A stretch of 34,165 nt of DNA from Spirochaetales bacterium (GTDB taxonomy: Bacteria > Spirochaetota > Spirochaetia > DSM-2461), in the NCBI GenBank assembly GCA_016936555.1, contig JAFGXR010000042.1:1-34165 (forward strand), written 5' to 3'. The translations under genes and the position numbers were made by a program. Within the stretch, counting starts at the first letter, position 1; each line of letters starts with the position of its first letter. The notes under the pieces are model-generated. The model was not told the DNA's origin. It searched no databases and saw only the letters and a list, made by a program, of their open reading frames with translations. Of this stretch, positions 1 through 10,132 are shown one piece after another.

Positions 1-1364
1 GATATGGCAATAACACCTTTTTTCGGAGAGGCTTCCAGGGCGTTTTTTATAAGATTGGAGAAGATCATATAGAGGAGGGTCGGCTCGCTGTTCAGGAATT
101 CCTTATCCCTGCCGGTGTTAAGCTCGAAAGAACAGCCCTTGTCCTGAGCCTGGAGATTCAATTGCTCCATTATCTGTCTTAAGAGAGGGATAATATCCAC
201 TTTCTGAAACTCCGGCTCATATTGACCCGACTCTATCTTATAGAGGATCAGGGACTGATTGATAAGGTCCAGCATGTTCCTGCCGGCGCTGGCAATGATT
301 CTGAGGTAATCTTTACTTTCAGGGGATGGCGATTCGTTTTCGAGCAGAAGCTGGGTGAACCCGATTATGGAGTTCAGAGGAGTCTTCAGATCGTGACGCA
401 TAACCCTTTCCATATCGTCCTTGAACACTTCCAGTTTCCTGTATTCCGTCATATCGATATAGCTTTCGATAAACCGGGGTTCTCCCGATGGAGAGATTGA
501 TTGCCCGGCACTCAGTCTTCGAAGAATCTTTTTCTCTCCTTCCGCCGTTACGACGACATATTCTTCCTCTTTGAGATTTTTTGTATGAAAAATCGGATCT
601 GTGTCCGAAACCGGTTTGAAGTTACCGAAGGCTTCTCCTTTTTCCCCCAGAATCTGATCAGAGCTGAAACCGCTCAGCGCTAAAACCATTTCATTGAGAT
701 CGGTAATCATACGGTTTTTGTTTAAAGTCAGAATAGGAATGGGGCTTTTCTTGAAAAGGAATTCCGCATATTCTTTCGATCTTTCCAGTTCTTCGGTCCG
801 GATTTTCACTTCCTTTTCCAGATCATCCCTGTTCTTCTGGATTTCCTTTATATACTGCTTGAGTATGCGTATGTTGAGGGTCGAGTAAACCGAAATAAGA
901 AAAAGGGCGAAAAAAGAGATCGTGAGCATATCGGGGCTGTACTGAACGGAGTTGTCTCTTACCCAGAATGCCAGAAAATAGAGAAACAGCGTGTATATGA
1001 CTATCCCGTAGGATAGCCTCTCGGAAACAAAGAAATAGGAGCCGGTTATAAGAACGGCCAGATAGATAATGTTGTACTCGTATATATCTCCAAAAAGCAG
1101 TTGATAACTGGCCAGCACCGTGAAGGACAACCAGAAGACGACCGGTACCGTTTTGTTATATCTCAGAAAGACGAATATTACAAAAACCGAGGTTAAGAAT
1201 ACAGCGGCTCCGTAGATCGGCTGTTCCATGAAACGGCCGGCGAGGGCATCGCGGATGGTGAGGACCGAACCGAAGGCGATGATAGATCCGCTTATGGCCA
1301 GAAGGGCGATAATTCTTATCTTTTCGGCGGGGTCTTTCATATGGGATCGGAACCGGTTTAACAT
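1..1364 (-). CDS. Membrane PAS sensor histidine kinase, C-terminus cut by window edge
   Basis: Reading the minus strand from an ATG at 1364 gives an open frame that runs off position 1. The first ~180 residues hold several hydrophobic membrane segments. A short charged linker follows, then a PAS-like domain beginning near FLFKKSPIPILTLNKN. The HisKA dimerisation helix carries the H-box VMRHDLKTPLNSIIGF, with the phosphoacceptor His near residue 323, and the ATPase N-box is SNLIKNALEASP. The G boxes of the ATPase domain lie beyond the window. The start lies 31 bp after the S66 peptidase stop on the same strand, so co-transcription is likely. No clear Shine-Dalgarno precedes 1364; an ATG at 1340 is an alternative. 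The signal sensed and the partner regulator are unknown. Confidence 0.9.
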   Translation of the reverse strand, partial: MLNRFRSHMKDPAEKIRIIALLAISGSIIAFGSVLTIRDALAGRFMEQPIYGAAVFLTSVFVIFVFLRYNKTVPVVFWLSFTVLASYQLLFGDIYEYNIIYLAVLITGSYFFVSERLSYGIVIYTLFLYFLAFWVRDNSVQYSPDMLTISFFALFLISVYSTLNIRILKQYIKEIQKNRDDLEKEVKIRTEELERSKEYAEFLFKKSPIPILTLNKNRMITDLNEMVLALSGFSSDQILGEKGEAFGNFKPVSDTDPIFHTKNLKEEEYVVVTAEGEKKILRRLSAGQSISPSGEPRFIESYIDMTEYRKLEVFKDDMERVMRHDLKTPLNSIIGFTQLLLENESPSPESKDYLRIIASAGRNMLDLINQSLILYKIESGQYEPEFQKVDIIPLLRQIMEQLNLQAQDKGCSFELNTGRDKEFLNSEPTLLYMIFSNLIKNALEASPKKGVIAI

Positions 1365-1395
1365 ATATATATTTTATTGTATGAAAAGTCCGTTT

Positions 1396-2424
1396 TCAAA
1401 TGAAAGGGGACTCTCTTATTATCAGTTTTTTTTCACCGGGATCTATTACCATTTCAACACCCAGAGGCAGAATAATCTGCGGGTCCGTATGGCCGTAGCT
1501 CATATTGGAGATGATATTGAGATCTCCCCGTCCGAATTCGCCTTTTACGACGGATATGATAGCTTCATCCAGTTCTTTTTTCATTTTAACGGAATAATCT
1601 CTGGCCCGGCCGAATAGGATCCCTTCGATTTTATCGAAGACGCCCATGACTCCGTAATTTCTGAGCCAGTACCGGACATAGTCCACCGGCGGGTTGTCCT
1701 CCGATGTCTCTAAAAAGAGAATTTTGCCTTCCCAGAAAGAGGGTGAGGGCCAGAATGCGGTTCCTTTCAGCATTTCCAGGACTTCAATGCAGCCGCCCCA
1801 GAGAATTCCCGAAGATATTTTTTCTCCCTGAAGCCAGCGCCTTCCCCCATCGGTGGCAGGCGGATTGATTTTTCCCGCATTTTCTTCGCACCAGGCGGGA
1901 TAACCGTCGGAATAGGACGGGAAGTGGGGGAGTTCCAGCTCGGACCATTTATCAAAGAGAAACGTCTCGAGATACCGGCGGTAATCCGGCGGAAAAGACT
2001 TCAGCTGGGAAAACCCGGCCATGACTGCAGGTCCGTTGAATATGACCAGTCCCTTCTGACTGAGGTAGGAGGTATAGCCCGTCGTATCGGAAAAGCCCAT
2101 AAACAGTTTGGGATTGTCCGTAATAAGATCCGTATCGAGGTAGCGGAGCACTCGGGCCGAATCATCACCGCCGATAGAAGTTATAATGCCCATCACCTCT
2201 TTATCGGCAAAGGCTTCATTGATATCTTTTCCCCGGAGTTCCGGGTGTCTGTGAAGTTCATCGGCGGACATTCTGGCCGTGGGATACTCTTTTATACGGA
2301 ACCCCATCTCTTTCAGATTTTCCAGCCCTTTGTCAAATACACTGGGAGAGAGGCTCGGTCCGCCCCAGGAGGGAGAGAGGACCGCTATGGTGTCGCCTTT
2401 TTTCAGTCTTTCCGGTTTTAGCAT
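1396..2424 (-). CDS. Peptidase S66 family (LD-carboxypeptidase / MccF-like)
   Basis: The 342-residue product has the S66 serine peptidase layout. The nucleophile elbow is MGFSDTT with Ser112, and the other likely triad residues are Glu214 (WGGCIEVLEML) and His312 (SYGHTDPQI). The N-terminus LKKGDTIAVLSPSWGG is typical of the family. Members either cleave the L,D bond of murein tetrapeptides in recycling (LdcA) or hydrolyse acyl-nucleotide or acyl-amino acid amides such as microcin C (MccF). The length and spacing resemble MccF-like proteins more than short LdcA, but sequence reading alone cannot settle the substrate. There is no signal peptide, so it should be cytoplasmic. It lies upstream of the histidine kinase on the same strand and diverges from the hybrid kinase across a ~165 bp gap. 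Confidence 0.88.
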   Translation of the reverse strand: MLKPERLKKGDTIAVLSPSWGGPSLSPSVFDKGLENLKEMGFRIKEYPTARMSADELHRHPELRGKDINEAFADKEVMGIITSIGGDDSARVLRYLDTDLITDNPKLFMGFSDTTGYTSYLSQKGLVIFNGPAVMAGFSQLKSFPPDYRRYLETFLFDKWSELELPHFPSYSDGYPAWCEENAGKINPPATDGGRRWLQGEKISSGILWGGCIEVLEMLKGTAFWPSPSFWEGKILFLETSEDNPPVDYVRYWLRNYGVMGVFDKIEGILFGRARDYSVKMKKELDEAIISVVKGEFGRGDLNIISNMSYGHTDPQIILPLGVEMVIDPGEKKLIIRESPFI

Positions 2425-2589
2425 ATGGCGAATTTTAAACTGAATCAGTTAAAAAGTATACTGATTATAATTTGAGCCCCTCATATCCTGCTTAAGAGAT
2501 AAAGCCGTAAGGATACTTTCCCGGAAAATACTGGAAAGTGTTTTACCGGTGAATTAAAATTTATAGATGAAACTTGAGAGCGGGCCATT

Positions 2590-5310
2590 TTGGAAAGGGG
2601 TCAAAAAATCGAAAAAGATCATCATCTATCCATGCTGGAAGCGATTCGCAAAGTGCACCATCTGGCGTTTCATGCCGTCGATATCGACGAACTCTGTAAT
2701 GGCATTTGCCGGATTCTCATTGAATCGAGAGAGTATTACAACGCCTGGATTGTTCTTTTTGAAAACGTTTCCCTGAACAGGACCTACTTCCACAAGGGCT
2801 TCGGTCCCGGGCAATTCCAGCCGATGACCGATATGCTCGACCGGAATGTCTTTCCTTCCTGCACCGGAAAAACTCTCAATACCAAAGCGCTTACGGTTGT
2901 GGGAAATCCTCATCTTGAGTGCTCCGAATGTCCGTTCAGGGACAGATATGATAATCTGATCGGCTATAATATGGCTCTGTCCTGGTCCGATGTTCTTCTC
3001 GGTTGGATCAGCGTTGCCGTCCCGCGCGAAGCCGGTTTGAAAGAAACCGAACAGGAGCTGTTTGCCGAACTGATCGAAGATATCAGCCTGGCCGTTTACA
3101 ATCTGTCCAATTCCCGCAAGAGGGAAGAGCTCAGTTTCGATTATGAAATGCTTCTGAACAATATGGACCAGGCGGTATACATCCTCGATGAAGACGGCTG
3201 CATTCTCCGTTCAAACCAGCAGGCCGACCTCCTGATCGGGCAGATCGGTTTGGAACAACCGCGGCATATCTGGGACCTTTTCAAGGATCGGGATTTCTCT
3301 CTTATGAAACTGAATGAGACCATTAACCGGGGAAGCTGTACTTTCTTCGATTCCATTCAGACATCGGGGCTGAAGGAAATAAATGTAAAGGTCTCCTTTC
3401 TGACCAGCAGGAAACGCCCGGGCGCGGAAATTTATTGTCTGCTCAATATCTTTATGGAAAAGGAGACAATCACCAAGTCCCTTTTTGAAAGCGAAATGAA
3501 GTTCCAGATGCTCTTTGACAGCTCGCCCATGAGCTACCAGTCCCTGGATGAAGAGGGGAAATTCATATCGGTTAACCGGAGCTGGCTCGAGACTCTGGGC
3601 TATAAGAAAGAAGAGGTGCTGGGCCGGTGGTTCGGCGATTTTCTCCATCCCGATTATGTTGATTCATTTCATTCATTCTTCTCGCGGTTCAAGGAAACCG
3701 GTTCGATCGAGAGCGAATTCTATATCAGGCACCGTTCGGGAGAGTACCGGTATGTTTCATTCACCGGTAAAATCGGGAAGACCCCGGGAGGGGCGTTCCT
3801 TCAGACCCATTGCATAATGAATGACATAACGGATAAGAAGCGACATGAGGATGAACTGAAGATCAGCCAGTCTTTCCTGCAGACCATATTTGATAATTTG
3901 CCGTCGGGAGTCGTTGTTTACGAGCCGGTTGATGACAATAGCGACTTCCTGATCATGAATATGAATAAGGTAGCCCAGACCTCATCCAAAGTCGAAATGG
4001 CCGCCGTTCGGGGGAAGAGGGTAACCGATGTTTTTCCTTCGTGCCGGGAGATCGGCGTTCTCGATGCCTTGACCATGGTGGCCGTAACGGGAGAATCCTA
4101 TTATCTGCCCACCCGGTTTTATAAGGACAGCAGAATGAGCCAATGGGTGGAAAACTATATAGCGAAACTCCCCAACGGAGAGATCGTGGCCATATACAAT
4201 GACGTGACTAAGGAAAAAACTCTGGAAGAGGAGATAAATCAGACCAGAAAAATGGAATCGCTCGGCCGGCTGGCCGGAGGAATAGCCCATGACCTTAATA
4301 ACCTCTTAACGCCCATACTGGCATATTCCGATGTTCTGGCTGCCAGCGATAAGCTCGATGAAAGGGGAAAGCGCTATGCCGAAACCATTTTACAGGCCGG
4401 TGAAAGCGCATCGGAGCTGGTTTCCAAACTGCTGGTTTTCAGCCGGAAGAAAGAAATTAATACTGCCGTAAGTGACCTCAATGCTATCATACGCAAATTT
4501 TTAACTATCATTGAAAGAACCCTCCATGAAAACATTAAGCTCACCGTATCTCTCGACGAGAATTTAAAGCCTGTTTCTATCGATCCTGTCCAGTTGGAGA
4601 AGGTCCTTATGAATCTCTGCATCAATGCCCAGGATGCCATGAAAAATGGAGGGGAAATCCATATTTCGACAGAGCAGGAGAACAACCTTGCTCTCCTGAA
4701 AGTATCGGACAGCGGCACAGGAATCCCCCAATCGGTTATTACCCATATTTTTGAGCCCTTTTATTCCACAAAGGGAGACCGGGGAACGGGACTCGGTTTG
4801 TCGACAGTTTACGGTATAGTAACCAGTTTGAAAGGGACTATCGATGTCGAATCGAAAGACGGAAAGGGGACTGAATTTCTCATCCGTCTTCCCAACAACG
4901 ATGAAAAAAGGAAAGAGGTAAAGGTCCTGCCTACCGGAAAGACTTCCGGTCAACCGGCGAAGTCCATACTGGTTGTGGAAGATAACGGAGAAATTCGTTC
5001 TCTTCTCGAAGAGGGCCTGGCCGGTTACGGATACGATGTCGTTTCGGTAAGCACAGGTAAAGACGCGCTGAGTCTTCTGGAAAATCAGCCGTTCCAGCTT
5101 GTTATTACAGATATTATCATGCCGGGGCTGGACGGTATTTCCCTCTTTGAGGAAACCGGAAAAACGGGAAGGGACATTCAGTTCATTTTTATGTCCGGTT
5201 ATACCAATGATTACCAGATAAACGGCATCAGCCTCAGATCATCCTACAATTTCATCCAGAAGCCTTTTACCCTCAATCAGATCGTCAACAAGATTCAGTC
5301 TGTATTTTAA
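2590..5310 (+). CDS. Hybrid sensor histidine kinase: GAF, three PAS, HisKA, HATPase, receiver
   Basis: The product is about 906 residues with no obvious membrane segment, so it is probably a cytosolic sensor. Domains in order are: GAF-like (about 10-155), PAS1 (about 180-290), PAS2 (about 305-425, MLFDSSPMSYQSLDEEGKFI), PAS3 (about 430-545), HisKA with H-box LAGGIAHDLNNLLTPI (His near 567), HATPase with N-box NLCINAQDAMKNGG and G boxes DSGTGIP and GDRGTGLGLSTVYG, and a C-terminal receiver with phosphoacceptor motif VITDIIMPGLDG (Asp near 841). The GAF part has Cys91, Cys111 and Cys114, the last two as C-x2-CP. The frame opens with TTG at 2590 preceded by GAGAG; an in-frame ATG at 2632 lacks a Shine-Dalgarno. 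The histidine kinase assignment is secure; the stimulus is unknown. Confidence 0.93.
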   Translation: MERGQKIEKDHHLSMLEAIRKVHHLAFHAVDIDELCNGICRILIESREYYNAWIVLFENVSLNRTYFHKGFGPGQFQPMTDMLDRNVFPSCTGKTLNTKALTVVGNPHLECSECPFRDRYDNLIGYNMALSWSDVLLGWISVAVPREAGLKETEQELFAELIEDISLAVYNLSNSRKREELSFDYEMLLNNMDQAVYILDEDGCILRSNQQADLLIGQIGLEQPRHIWDLFKDRDFSLMKLNETINRGSCTFFDSIQTSGLKEINVKVSFLTSRKRPGAEIYCLLNIFMEKETITKSLFESEMKFQMLFDSSPMSYQSLDEEGKFISVNRSWLETLGYKKEEVLGRWFGDFLHPDYVDSFHSFFSRFKETGSIESEFYIRHRSGEYRYVSFTGKIGKTPGGAFLQTHCIMNDITDKKRHEDELKISQSFLQTIFDNLPSGVVVYEPVDDNSDFLIMNMNKVAQTSSKVEMAAVRGKRVTDVFPSCREIGVLDALTMVAVTGESYYLPTRFYKDSRMSQWVENYIAKLPNGEIVAIYNDVTKEKTLEEEINQTRKMESLGRLAGGIAHDLNNLLTPILAYSDVLAASDKLDERGKRYAETILQAGESASELVSKLLVFSRKKEINTAVSDLNAIIRKFLTIIERTLHENIKLTVSLDENLKPVSIDPVQLEKVLMNLCINAQDAMKNGGEIHISTEQENNLALLKVSDSGTGIPQSVITHIFEPFYSTKGDRGTGLGLSTVYGIVTSLKGTIDVESKDGKGTEFLIRLPNNDEKRKEVKVLPTGKTSGQPAKSILVVEDNGEIRSLLEEGLAGYGYDVVSVSTGKDALSLLENQPFQLVITDIIMPGLDGISLFEETGKTGRDIQFIFMSGYTNDYQINGISLRSSYNFIQKPFTLNQIVNKIQSVF

Positions 5311-5348
5311 AGAGATGAATCACGCGGTCTGTCCCGATCCTGATTTTT

Positions 5349-6941
5349 TTATATCGTCTCAACGGCGGCCCGTTCTACAGCCAGCCCTTTATGGTATCTC
5401 TCGAAGTAGGCGTTAAAGCCCTGCACATCTTCCGGGTCCGGCTTCAGGGCTGTTCCCATCGAACCGGCAAAGACTTTATCGAGGTATTCCGACAGGCTCT
5501 CATCTGATTTTTTTTCAGTCATAAAAGCCGCCAGGAGAGCGATGCCCCAGGCTCCGCCTTCGCCTGCTGTCTCCAGCTGGGAAACGGGGGTATTCAACGC
5601 GGCGGCCATAATCCTCTGTCCCACAACCGGTGTTTTGAAGAAACCGCCATGGCCCCGGATTTCATCGACCTGAACGTCTTCCCTCTCCGTCAGGATATCA
5701 ACTCCTGTCTTCAGGGCGCAGATGGAGCTGTAGAGATGGGCTCTGAGAAAATCTGCCAGAGAGAAGGGACTGTCCGGTTGCCGGACAAAGAGGGGTCGGC
5801 CTTCTGTGAAGCCCGTAATATGCTCCCCCGAGAGATAGCCGATGGACAGCAGGCCTCCGCAATCCGCGGCGCCTTTCAGAGCTTCATTCATCATTTTTTC
5901 ATAGAGGGTATCGGTATCGAAATCGGCTCCCATCAGTCTTGCCCCTTCGGCGAGCAGGGAAACCCAGGCGTTGAAGTCCGATGTACAGTTATTGGAATGG
6001 GCCATGGCGACGAGCGAACCGTCGGGGGTCGTCACCAGGTCTATCTCGTGGTGGACATCCTTCAAATCCTTTTCCAGAACGATCATGGCGAAGGTCGATG
6101 TTCCCGCCGATACATTGCCCGTTCTTTTATTTATGCTGTTTGTGGCCACCATACCGGTTCCGGCATCGCCTTCAGGGGGACAGAGTGGTGCGCCCGCTTT
6201 GAGATCTCCCGCGGGATCGAGCCACAGAGCTCCTTCTTCGGTCAGGGTTCCCGCCTCTTCTCCGGCTGTCAGGACTTCAGGGAGAATATCGAGGAGTTTC
6301 CAGCCCGTATTGAATTCCTGTGCTTTCTTATCAAATTTTGAAACCAGATCGCTGCGGAATCTGAGGGTGGAGCTGTCGAGTGAAAACATCCCCGACGCTT
6401 CTCCGGCGCCGACGACTTTGCGGCCCGTCAGTTTCCAGTGGACATATCCCGAAAGGGTCGTCAGTATGCCGATGTGCGGAACGTGTTCTTCCTTATTGAG
6501 CATCGCCTGATAGAGGTGGGCCATGCTCCATCTCTGGGGAATGGGGTAGTGAAAGAGTTCCGTCAGCTCTTTCGATGCCTGTCCCGTTATATTGTTCCGC
6601 CAGGTCCGGAAGGGTACCAGGAGCTTGTCTTCTTTGTCAAAGACGAGGTAACCGTGCATCATGGCGCTTATGCCCAGGGCTTTTACGGCTTTCAGATCCG
6701 CGCCGTATTTCTCTTTTACATCTCTTTTCAGATCGCGGTAAGCTTCTCTGAGGCCCCTTTCAACCTCATCCATGGAATAAGTCCATATGCCGTCGACAAG
6801 TGAGTTTTCCCAGCCGTACCCGCCGGAGGCGATCGGGGCTTTTTCATCATCGATCAGAACGGCTTTGATCCGCGTCGATCCCAGCTCTATGCCCACCACG
6901 GCCCGGCCGGATTTGATTATTTCCAGTGGATTTTTGTTCAT
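5349..6941 (-). CDS. FGGY-family carbohydrate kinase (pentulose/hexulose kinase type)
   Basis: The 530-residue protein has both halves of the FGGY sugar kinase fold. The N-terminal phosphate-binding motif is [17 protein letters not shown]. The mid-region has [10 protein letters not shown] and a probable catalytic Asp in [11 protein letters not shown]. The C-terminal ATP-binding half contains [13 protein letters not shown], then [14 protein letters not shown] and [18 protein letters not shown]. The enzyme should phosphorylate a keto sugar or sugar alcohol with ATP in the cytoplasm. The start has a strong Shine-Dalgarno, GGAGG, 5 nt before ATG. It sits 26 bp downstream of the LacI regulator on the same strand, so that regulator probably controls it. 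No isomerase, epimerase or transporter is next to it, so the sugar cannot be named. Confidence 0.9.
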   Translation of the reverse strand: MNKNPLEIIKSGRAVVGIELGSTRIKAVLIDDEKAPIASGGYGWENSLVDGIWTYSMDEVERGLREAYRDLKRDVKEKYGADLKAVKALGISAMMHGYLVFDKEDKLLVPFRTWRNNITGQASKELTELFHYPIPQRWSMAHLYQAMLNKEEHVPHIGILTTLSGYVHWKLTGRKVVGAGEASGMFSLDSSTLRFRSDLVSKFDKKAQEFNTGWKLLDILPEVLTAGEEAGTLTEEGALWLDPAGDLKAGAPLCPPEGDAGTGMVATNSINKRTGNVSAGTSTFAMIVLEKDLKDVHHEIDLVTTPDGSLVAMAHSNNCTSDFNAWVSLLAEGARLMGADFDTDTLYEKMMNEALKGAADCGGLLSIGYLSGEHITGFTEGRPLFVRQPDSPFSLADFLRAHLYSSICALKTGVDILTEREDVQVDEIRGHGGFFKTPVVGQRIMAAALNTPVSQLETAGEGGAWGIALLAAFMTEKKSDESLSEYLDKVFAGSMGTALKPDPEDVQGFNAYFERYHKGLAVERAAVETI

Positions 6942-6967
6942 AAGAACCTCCAGTTATTTATTCGTTT

Positions 6968-7984
6968 TTACTCATAGGAATTGATATTCTCCCGGCAGAG
7001 GATTTCGATAGGAAGCTTGATATTTATGGGAATCTCTTCCTGTAGAACCGTGCATTTTATAAGATTTTCCAGAGCCAGCTCTCCCTGTTTTCGCGGTTGC
7101 TGATTGATAAGAAAATCTATCTGTCCCGCTTTCAATTGGCGGGTGTTGGCTTCCACCTGGTCGAAGCCGATTATTTTTACATTATCGGGCAGCCTCTCGG
7201 CGAAAAAATGTACCGATGAATTGGGAACGAAGAGGCCGGTCAGGTCTCTGTGTTCGCTCAGAATCTTTTTCGCCGTTATTTCAAACTCATCTTTCCTGTT
7301 TTCAGGAGGAAGATAGTAGGAGCTTATGGCCATTGAGGTCTGCTCCTTCAAATAGTCCTTGAAACCCAGAGCCCTTGTGTTGATGTGATAATCTTCCAGG
7401 TTAACTTCAATAACGGCAATGGAGCCTCTGTCCCCGGTGAGAATATGCATAAGCTTTCCCGCTGTTCTTCCGCTCTCGTAGGAATCCTGACCGATGCAGG
7501 AGAGCCGGGGAAACTCGGGGAGGTCGGAGTTGAAAAAAACGACTTTGCAGTTTTCCGGTATTCTGTCCCGGAATTTCATGGTTTCCTCTGCCAGTATCGG
7601 GGCAACCAGAAGTCCCGAAGGATTGCTGTTCAGAGCTTCTTCAAACTGTTCCGTATAGTTAACTGGGGAATATCTGTCAAAATAATAAAAGCGGATATCG
7701 AGTTTGAAATAACTCAGTTTTTCTCCGGCTTCCCGTATTCCATCTCCGATCATTCCCCAGAAGCTGTCATTCTGGTGAGGGTGGGGGATCAGCACAGCCA
7801 GCAGGGTCTTTCGGGAATTGGAAAGCTGACTGGCGACTATGTTCCGCCGGTACCCTTCCTTTTCCATAATGGAGTGGATTTTATTTTTCGTCTTTTCCGA
7901 AACCCGGCCTCTGTCGTGTATGACCCTGTCGACCGTACCGATGGATACACCGGCCTGTTCCGCGATTTCCTTGATTGTAATCAT
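6968..7984 (-). CDS. LacI-family transcriptional regulator
   Basis: The N-terminal helix-turn-helix MITIKEIAEQAGVSIGTVDR, with hinge helix region VSEKTKNKIHSIMEKEGYRRN, is classic LacI. The rest is a periplasmic-binding-protein-like sensor domain (TLLAVLIPHPHQNDSFW, VVFFNSDLP, CIGQDSYESGRTAG, GLFVPNSSVHFFAERLP). I place the start at ATG 7984, which begins exactly at the HTH and has AGGG about 8 nt upstream. The open frame could extend to 8014, but that adds residues not seen in the family and crosses an inverted repeat. The downstream FGGY kinase is the likely target. The Gly-Thr-Val-Asp-Arg form of the recognition helix is common in LacI members with sugar or sugar-alcohol ligands; the effector here is unknown. 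Confidence 0.9.
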   Translation of the reverse strand: MITIKEIAEQAGVSIGTVDRVIHDRGRVSEKTKNKIHSIMEKEGYRRNIVASQLSNSRKTLLAVLIPHPHQNDSFWGMIGDGIREAGEKLSYFKLDIRFYYFDRYSPVNYTEQFEEALNSNPSGLLVAPILAEETMKFRDRIPENCKVVFFNSDLPEFPRLSCIGQDSYESGRTAGKLMHILTGDRGSIAVIEVNLEDYHINTRALGFKDYLKEQTSMAISSYYLPPENRKDEFEITAKKILSEHRDLTGLFVPNSSVHFFAERLPDNVKIIGFDQVEANTRQLKAGQIDFLINQQPRKQGELALENLIKCTVLQEEIPINIKLPIEILCRENINSYE

Positions 7985-7991
7985 TTTCAAC

Positions 7992-8019
7992 CCTGAATGC
8001 GTTAACGTACACATTCAGG
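7992..8019. promoter_or_regulatory. Inverted repeat before the LacI gene: putative operator or RBS-masking hairpin
   Basis: Perfect 8-base arms, CCTGAATG and CATTCAGG, flank 12 bases that contain two further symmetric pairs (GT and AC), giving a 28 bp dyad. It starts 7 nt upstream of the ATG at 7984. Its proximal arm overlaps the Shine-Dalgarno of the regulator. LacI proteins often bind such dyads to control their own operon, so an operator is likely. In RNA the same arms could form a hairpin masking the ribosome site. There is no T tract after it, which argues against a terminator for the chemotaxis gene upstream. Confidence 0.55.
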
Positions 8020-8041
8020 TTATGGCACTTTATGAAAATTG

Positions 8042-9652
8042 TCAAGATTCAAGAATCTTAATCTCTTTATTCAGGTCCTCTCCGTGATCCTTCAGCCCTT
8101 TGGAGAGATCGGTAATCTTGTGGACCGATTCTGAAATCATATTCATTCCCTGACTGATTTCCGTCATGCTGCCCGAGATCTGCGCAGACATGTCGACGAG
8201 GGAACGCACTTGGCCGCTGATCTGTTCATGGGCCTGGCTGAAATTGGCAAATTCGCTGTCGATCTCGCGGGATGAAGAGTTCAGACCGGAGGCGGAAGCG
8301 CTGATGGTATCGCCCTCGTCGGACAGTTTTCCCGCATCTTCCTTGATTCGGGACATGGATCGGGAGACAGACTGGATTTCCGTGGAGATGTCCTGAAAGG
8401 ATTGGCCGGTGCTGTTCACTTTTTCGTTGGCTGCTTCAATAGAATCGATCAGATCCTTGAGCCTGCTTGTAATGTCTTTGGCGTTGGCGGAACTGGACTC
8501 AGCCAGTCCTCTGATCTCCTGGGCGACGACGGCAAAACCCCGACCCGAATCACCGGCATGGGCGGCCTCTATAGCGGCATTCATGGCCAGGAGATTGGTC
8601 TGCGCGGCAATTTTCGAGATGAGCGAAGTCATGCCTCTTATGTTGTCTATGTGATTGGTCACGTTGGCAAAAGATTTCATGGCTTCCCCGACGATCAACT
8701 CTCCCTCTCTCGATTTTTCAATAAGTGTGGATACGGACTGCTCTTCCTTAATGACGATATCCTCTACGGAACGGATATTCCTGACAATCTGAACGATTCC
8801 CTCCGTCGAATCATATACCTTCCGGGACTGATCGCTGATGGAACCCCGGATTTCCGATACGGAACCGGAAAGCTCTTCCAGGATACTGACAGAGGAGCGG
8901 ATATTCCCGTCGAGTCCGCTCATATTCTCCTTTATGGACTGTAAATTCCTTTCGATCTGTACCACAGCACTGGCTGTTTCCTGGGAATTTTCAAGGAGCT
9001 CTTCCGCTTTTTCCAGCTGTTCCAGCGAGGTCTTGACCAGGTTCCGTCCCTGTTCGTTTTTGGATTTCATCTCTTCGAGATTGAGGGATATCTGTTTGAT
9101 TATCCCGTCAAAAACGATGCGGGTAATCAGAGTCGATGTGACAATGGCGATATGGGCTATAAAGGGATAGACGATCAGCTCCATGGAAATCATCCCTTTC
9201 CCCATATCGGAACTCAGAAAAGTCAGGACTGTAACATAGATAAAACTTATGGTTCCCAGAGCCGACAGAACGCCGATCAGCTTCATGCTGCTTATAAAAA
9301 CGGCGCTGAGAACAAGAAAGGATCCCAGTATGGCCACGACCTGGGCTATGCTCCCGGGATTCTCATACCCCGCTTTCAGGCGGAGCAGAGCCATAGCTGT
9401 AAATAGAAAAGCGAAATAGACCCGGGACGTAAAATTGAAGCCGCCTTTCAGCAGGACGATCAGGGATGCAACCGTTACAAGAAAGAGCATGATATGGGCC
9501 AGGAATCTCGCTGTCTGCTGGCCGCCTATTATATCCCCGGCAAGCATAATCATCGCCAATCCCGTTAGAATCACCATGATGACAAAGAGAGGTTTTAGTT
9601 TTTTCTTCACTTCATAGGAAGCATTATTGTAATATTTATCAATCCAGTTCAC
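8042..9652 (-). CDS. Methyl-accepting chemotaxis protein with multi-TM N-terminal domain
   Basis: The C-terminal half is a long coiled-coil signalling domain with hairpin tip [20 protein letters not shown] followed by [19 protein letters not shown], the binding surface for CheA/CheW. The N-terminal ~200 residues form about six or seven membrane segments with little periplasmic sequence, instead of the usual two TMs around a sensor domain, so it may sense from the membrane or cytosol. I favour GTG 9652, which has AAAGG 7 nt upstream. ATG 9706 is in frame but has no Shine-Dalgarno. The frame stays open to 10000, but that extension lies antisense to the FHA gene and is rejected. No other che gene is nearby. 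Confidence 0.9.
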   Translation of the reverse strand: MNWIDKYYNNASYEVKKKLKPLFVIMVILTGLAMIMLAGDIIGGQQTARFLAHIMLFLVTVASLIVLLKGGFNFTSRVYFAFLFTAMALLRLKAGYENPGSIAQVVAILGSFLVLSAVFISSMKLIGVLSALGTISFIYVTVLTFLSSDMGKGMISMELIVYPFIAHIAIVTSTLITRIVFDGIIKQISLNLEEMKSKNEQGRNLVKTSLEQLEKAEELLENSQETASAVVQIERNLQSIKENMSGLDGNIRSSVSILEELSGSVSEIRGSISDQSRKVYDSTEGIVQIVRNIRSVEDIVIKEEQSVSTLIEKSREGELIVGEAMKSFANVTNHIDNIRGMTSLISKIAAQTNLLAMNAAIEAAHAGDSGRGFAVVAQEIRGLAESSSANAKDITSRLKDLIDSIEAANEKVNSTGQSFQDISTEIQSVSRSMSRIKEDAGKLSDEGDTISASASGLNSSSREIDSEFANFSQAHEQISGQVRSLVDMSAQISGSMTEISQGMNMISESVHKITDLSKGLKDHGEDLNKEIKILES

Positions 9653-9722
9653 TTTTATACCTTTTATCTTTTCTTTATCGGCAGAAAATAATGAATTGAT
9701 AGACATAAAAAAAAGGGGAATA

Positions 9723-10100
9723 ATGAGAAACATGGATACAACTGTAATTAACGACAATCCCCGCTCACTGAAAGAGAGCGGACATCTCTCTTCCCGGGGC
9801 ATACTCATTGTGCTGTCGCCGAATTTCTTCGGAAGGACTTTTATCGTCGACAGGGACAGCTGCATTCTCGGAAGAAGCGATAATGCCGACTTTTCCATAA
9901 AGGATGACCTGATCAGCCGGGAACACTGCCGGATCATCAGGGAGGAGGGGAAACATTTCTCCATCGAGGATCTCCAATCGACCAATTCCAGCTCCATCAA
10001 CGGCAGGAAACTGAAGAAAAAGCAACAGCTTTGCTATGGCGACAGGATACGTTTAGGCAGTACGGTGATGCGTTTTTTCCGGGAAGAAGAGGTCTCGTAA
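9723..10100 (+). CDS. Small FHA-domain protein
   Basis: The 125-residue protein is essentially one forkhead-associated domain. The conserved core is visible: [13 protein letters not shown] (Gly-Arg of strand 3-4), LISREHCRI (Ser and His of the phosphopeptide loop) and [12 protein letters not shown] (Asn-Gly). FHA domains bind phosphothreonine peptides, so it likely reads Ser/Thr kinase signalling in the cytoplasm. AGGGG lies 5-6 nt before ATG 9723, which fixes the start; an earlier in-frame ATG at 9696 would overlap the divergent chemotaxis gene. It lies 32 bp before the half-transporter pair on the same strand and may head that operon. No kinase or phosphatase of that type is in the window. 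Confidence 0.85.
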   Translation: MRNMDTTVINDNPRSLKESGHLSSRGILIVLSPNFFGRTFIVDRDSCILGRSDNADFSIKDDLISREHCRIIREEGKHFSIEDLQSTNSSSINGRKLKKKQQLCYGDRIRLGSTVMRFFREEEVS

Positions 10101-10132
10101 AAAAACCGGGAAAATGATAGTCTTTTCTCCAT

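Noticed and set aside
5311-5348. Terminator between the hybrid kinase and FGGY kinase genes
   Set aside because: There is a run of seven T but no stable stem before it.
9707-10000. N-terminal extension of the chemotaxis gene over the FHA gene
   Set aside because: The extension is antisense to a clear FHA domain, has no chemotaxis-receptor features, and starts with a Shine-Dalgarno exist nearer the first helix.
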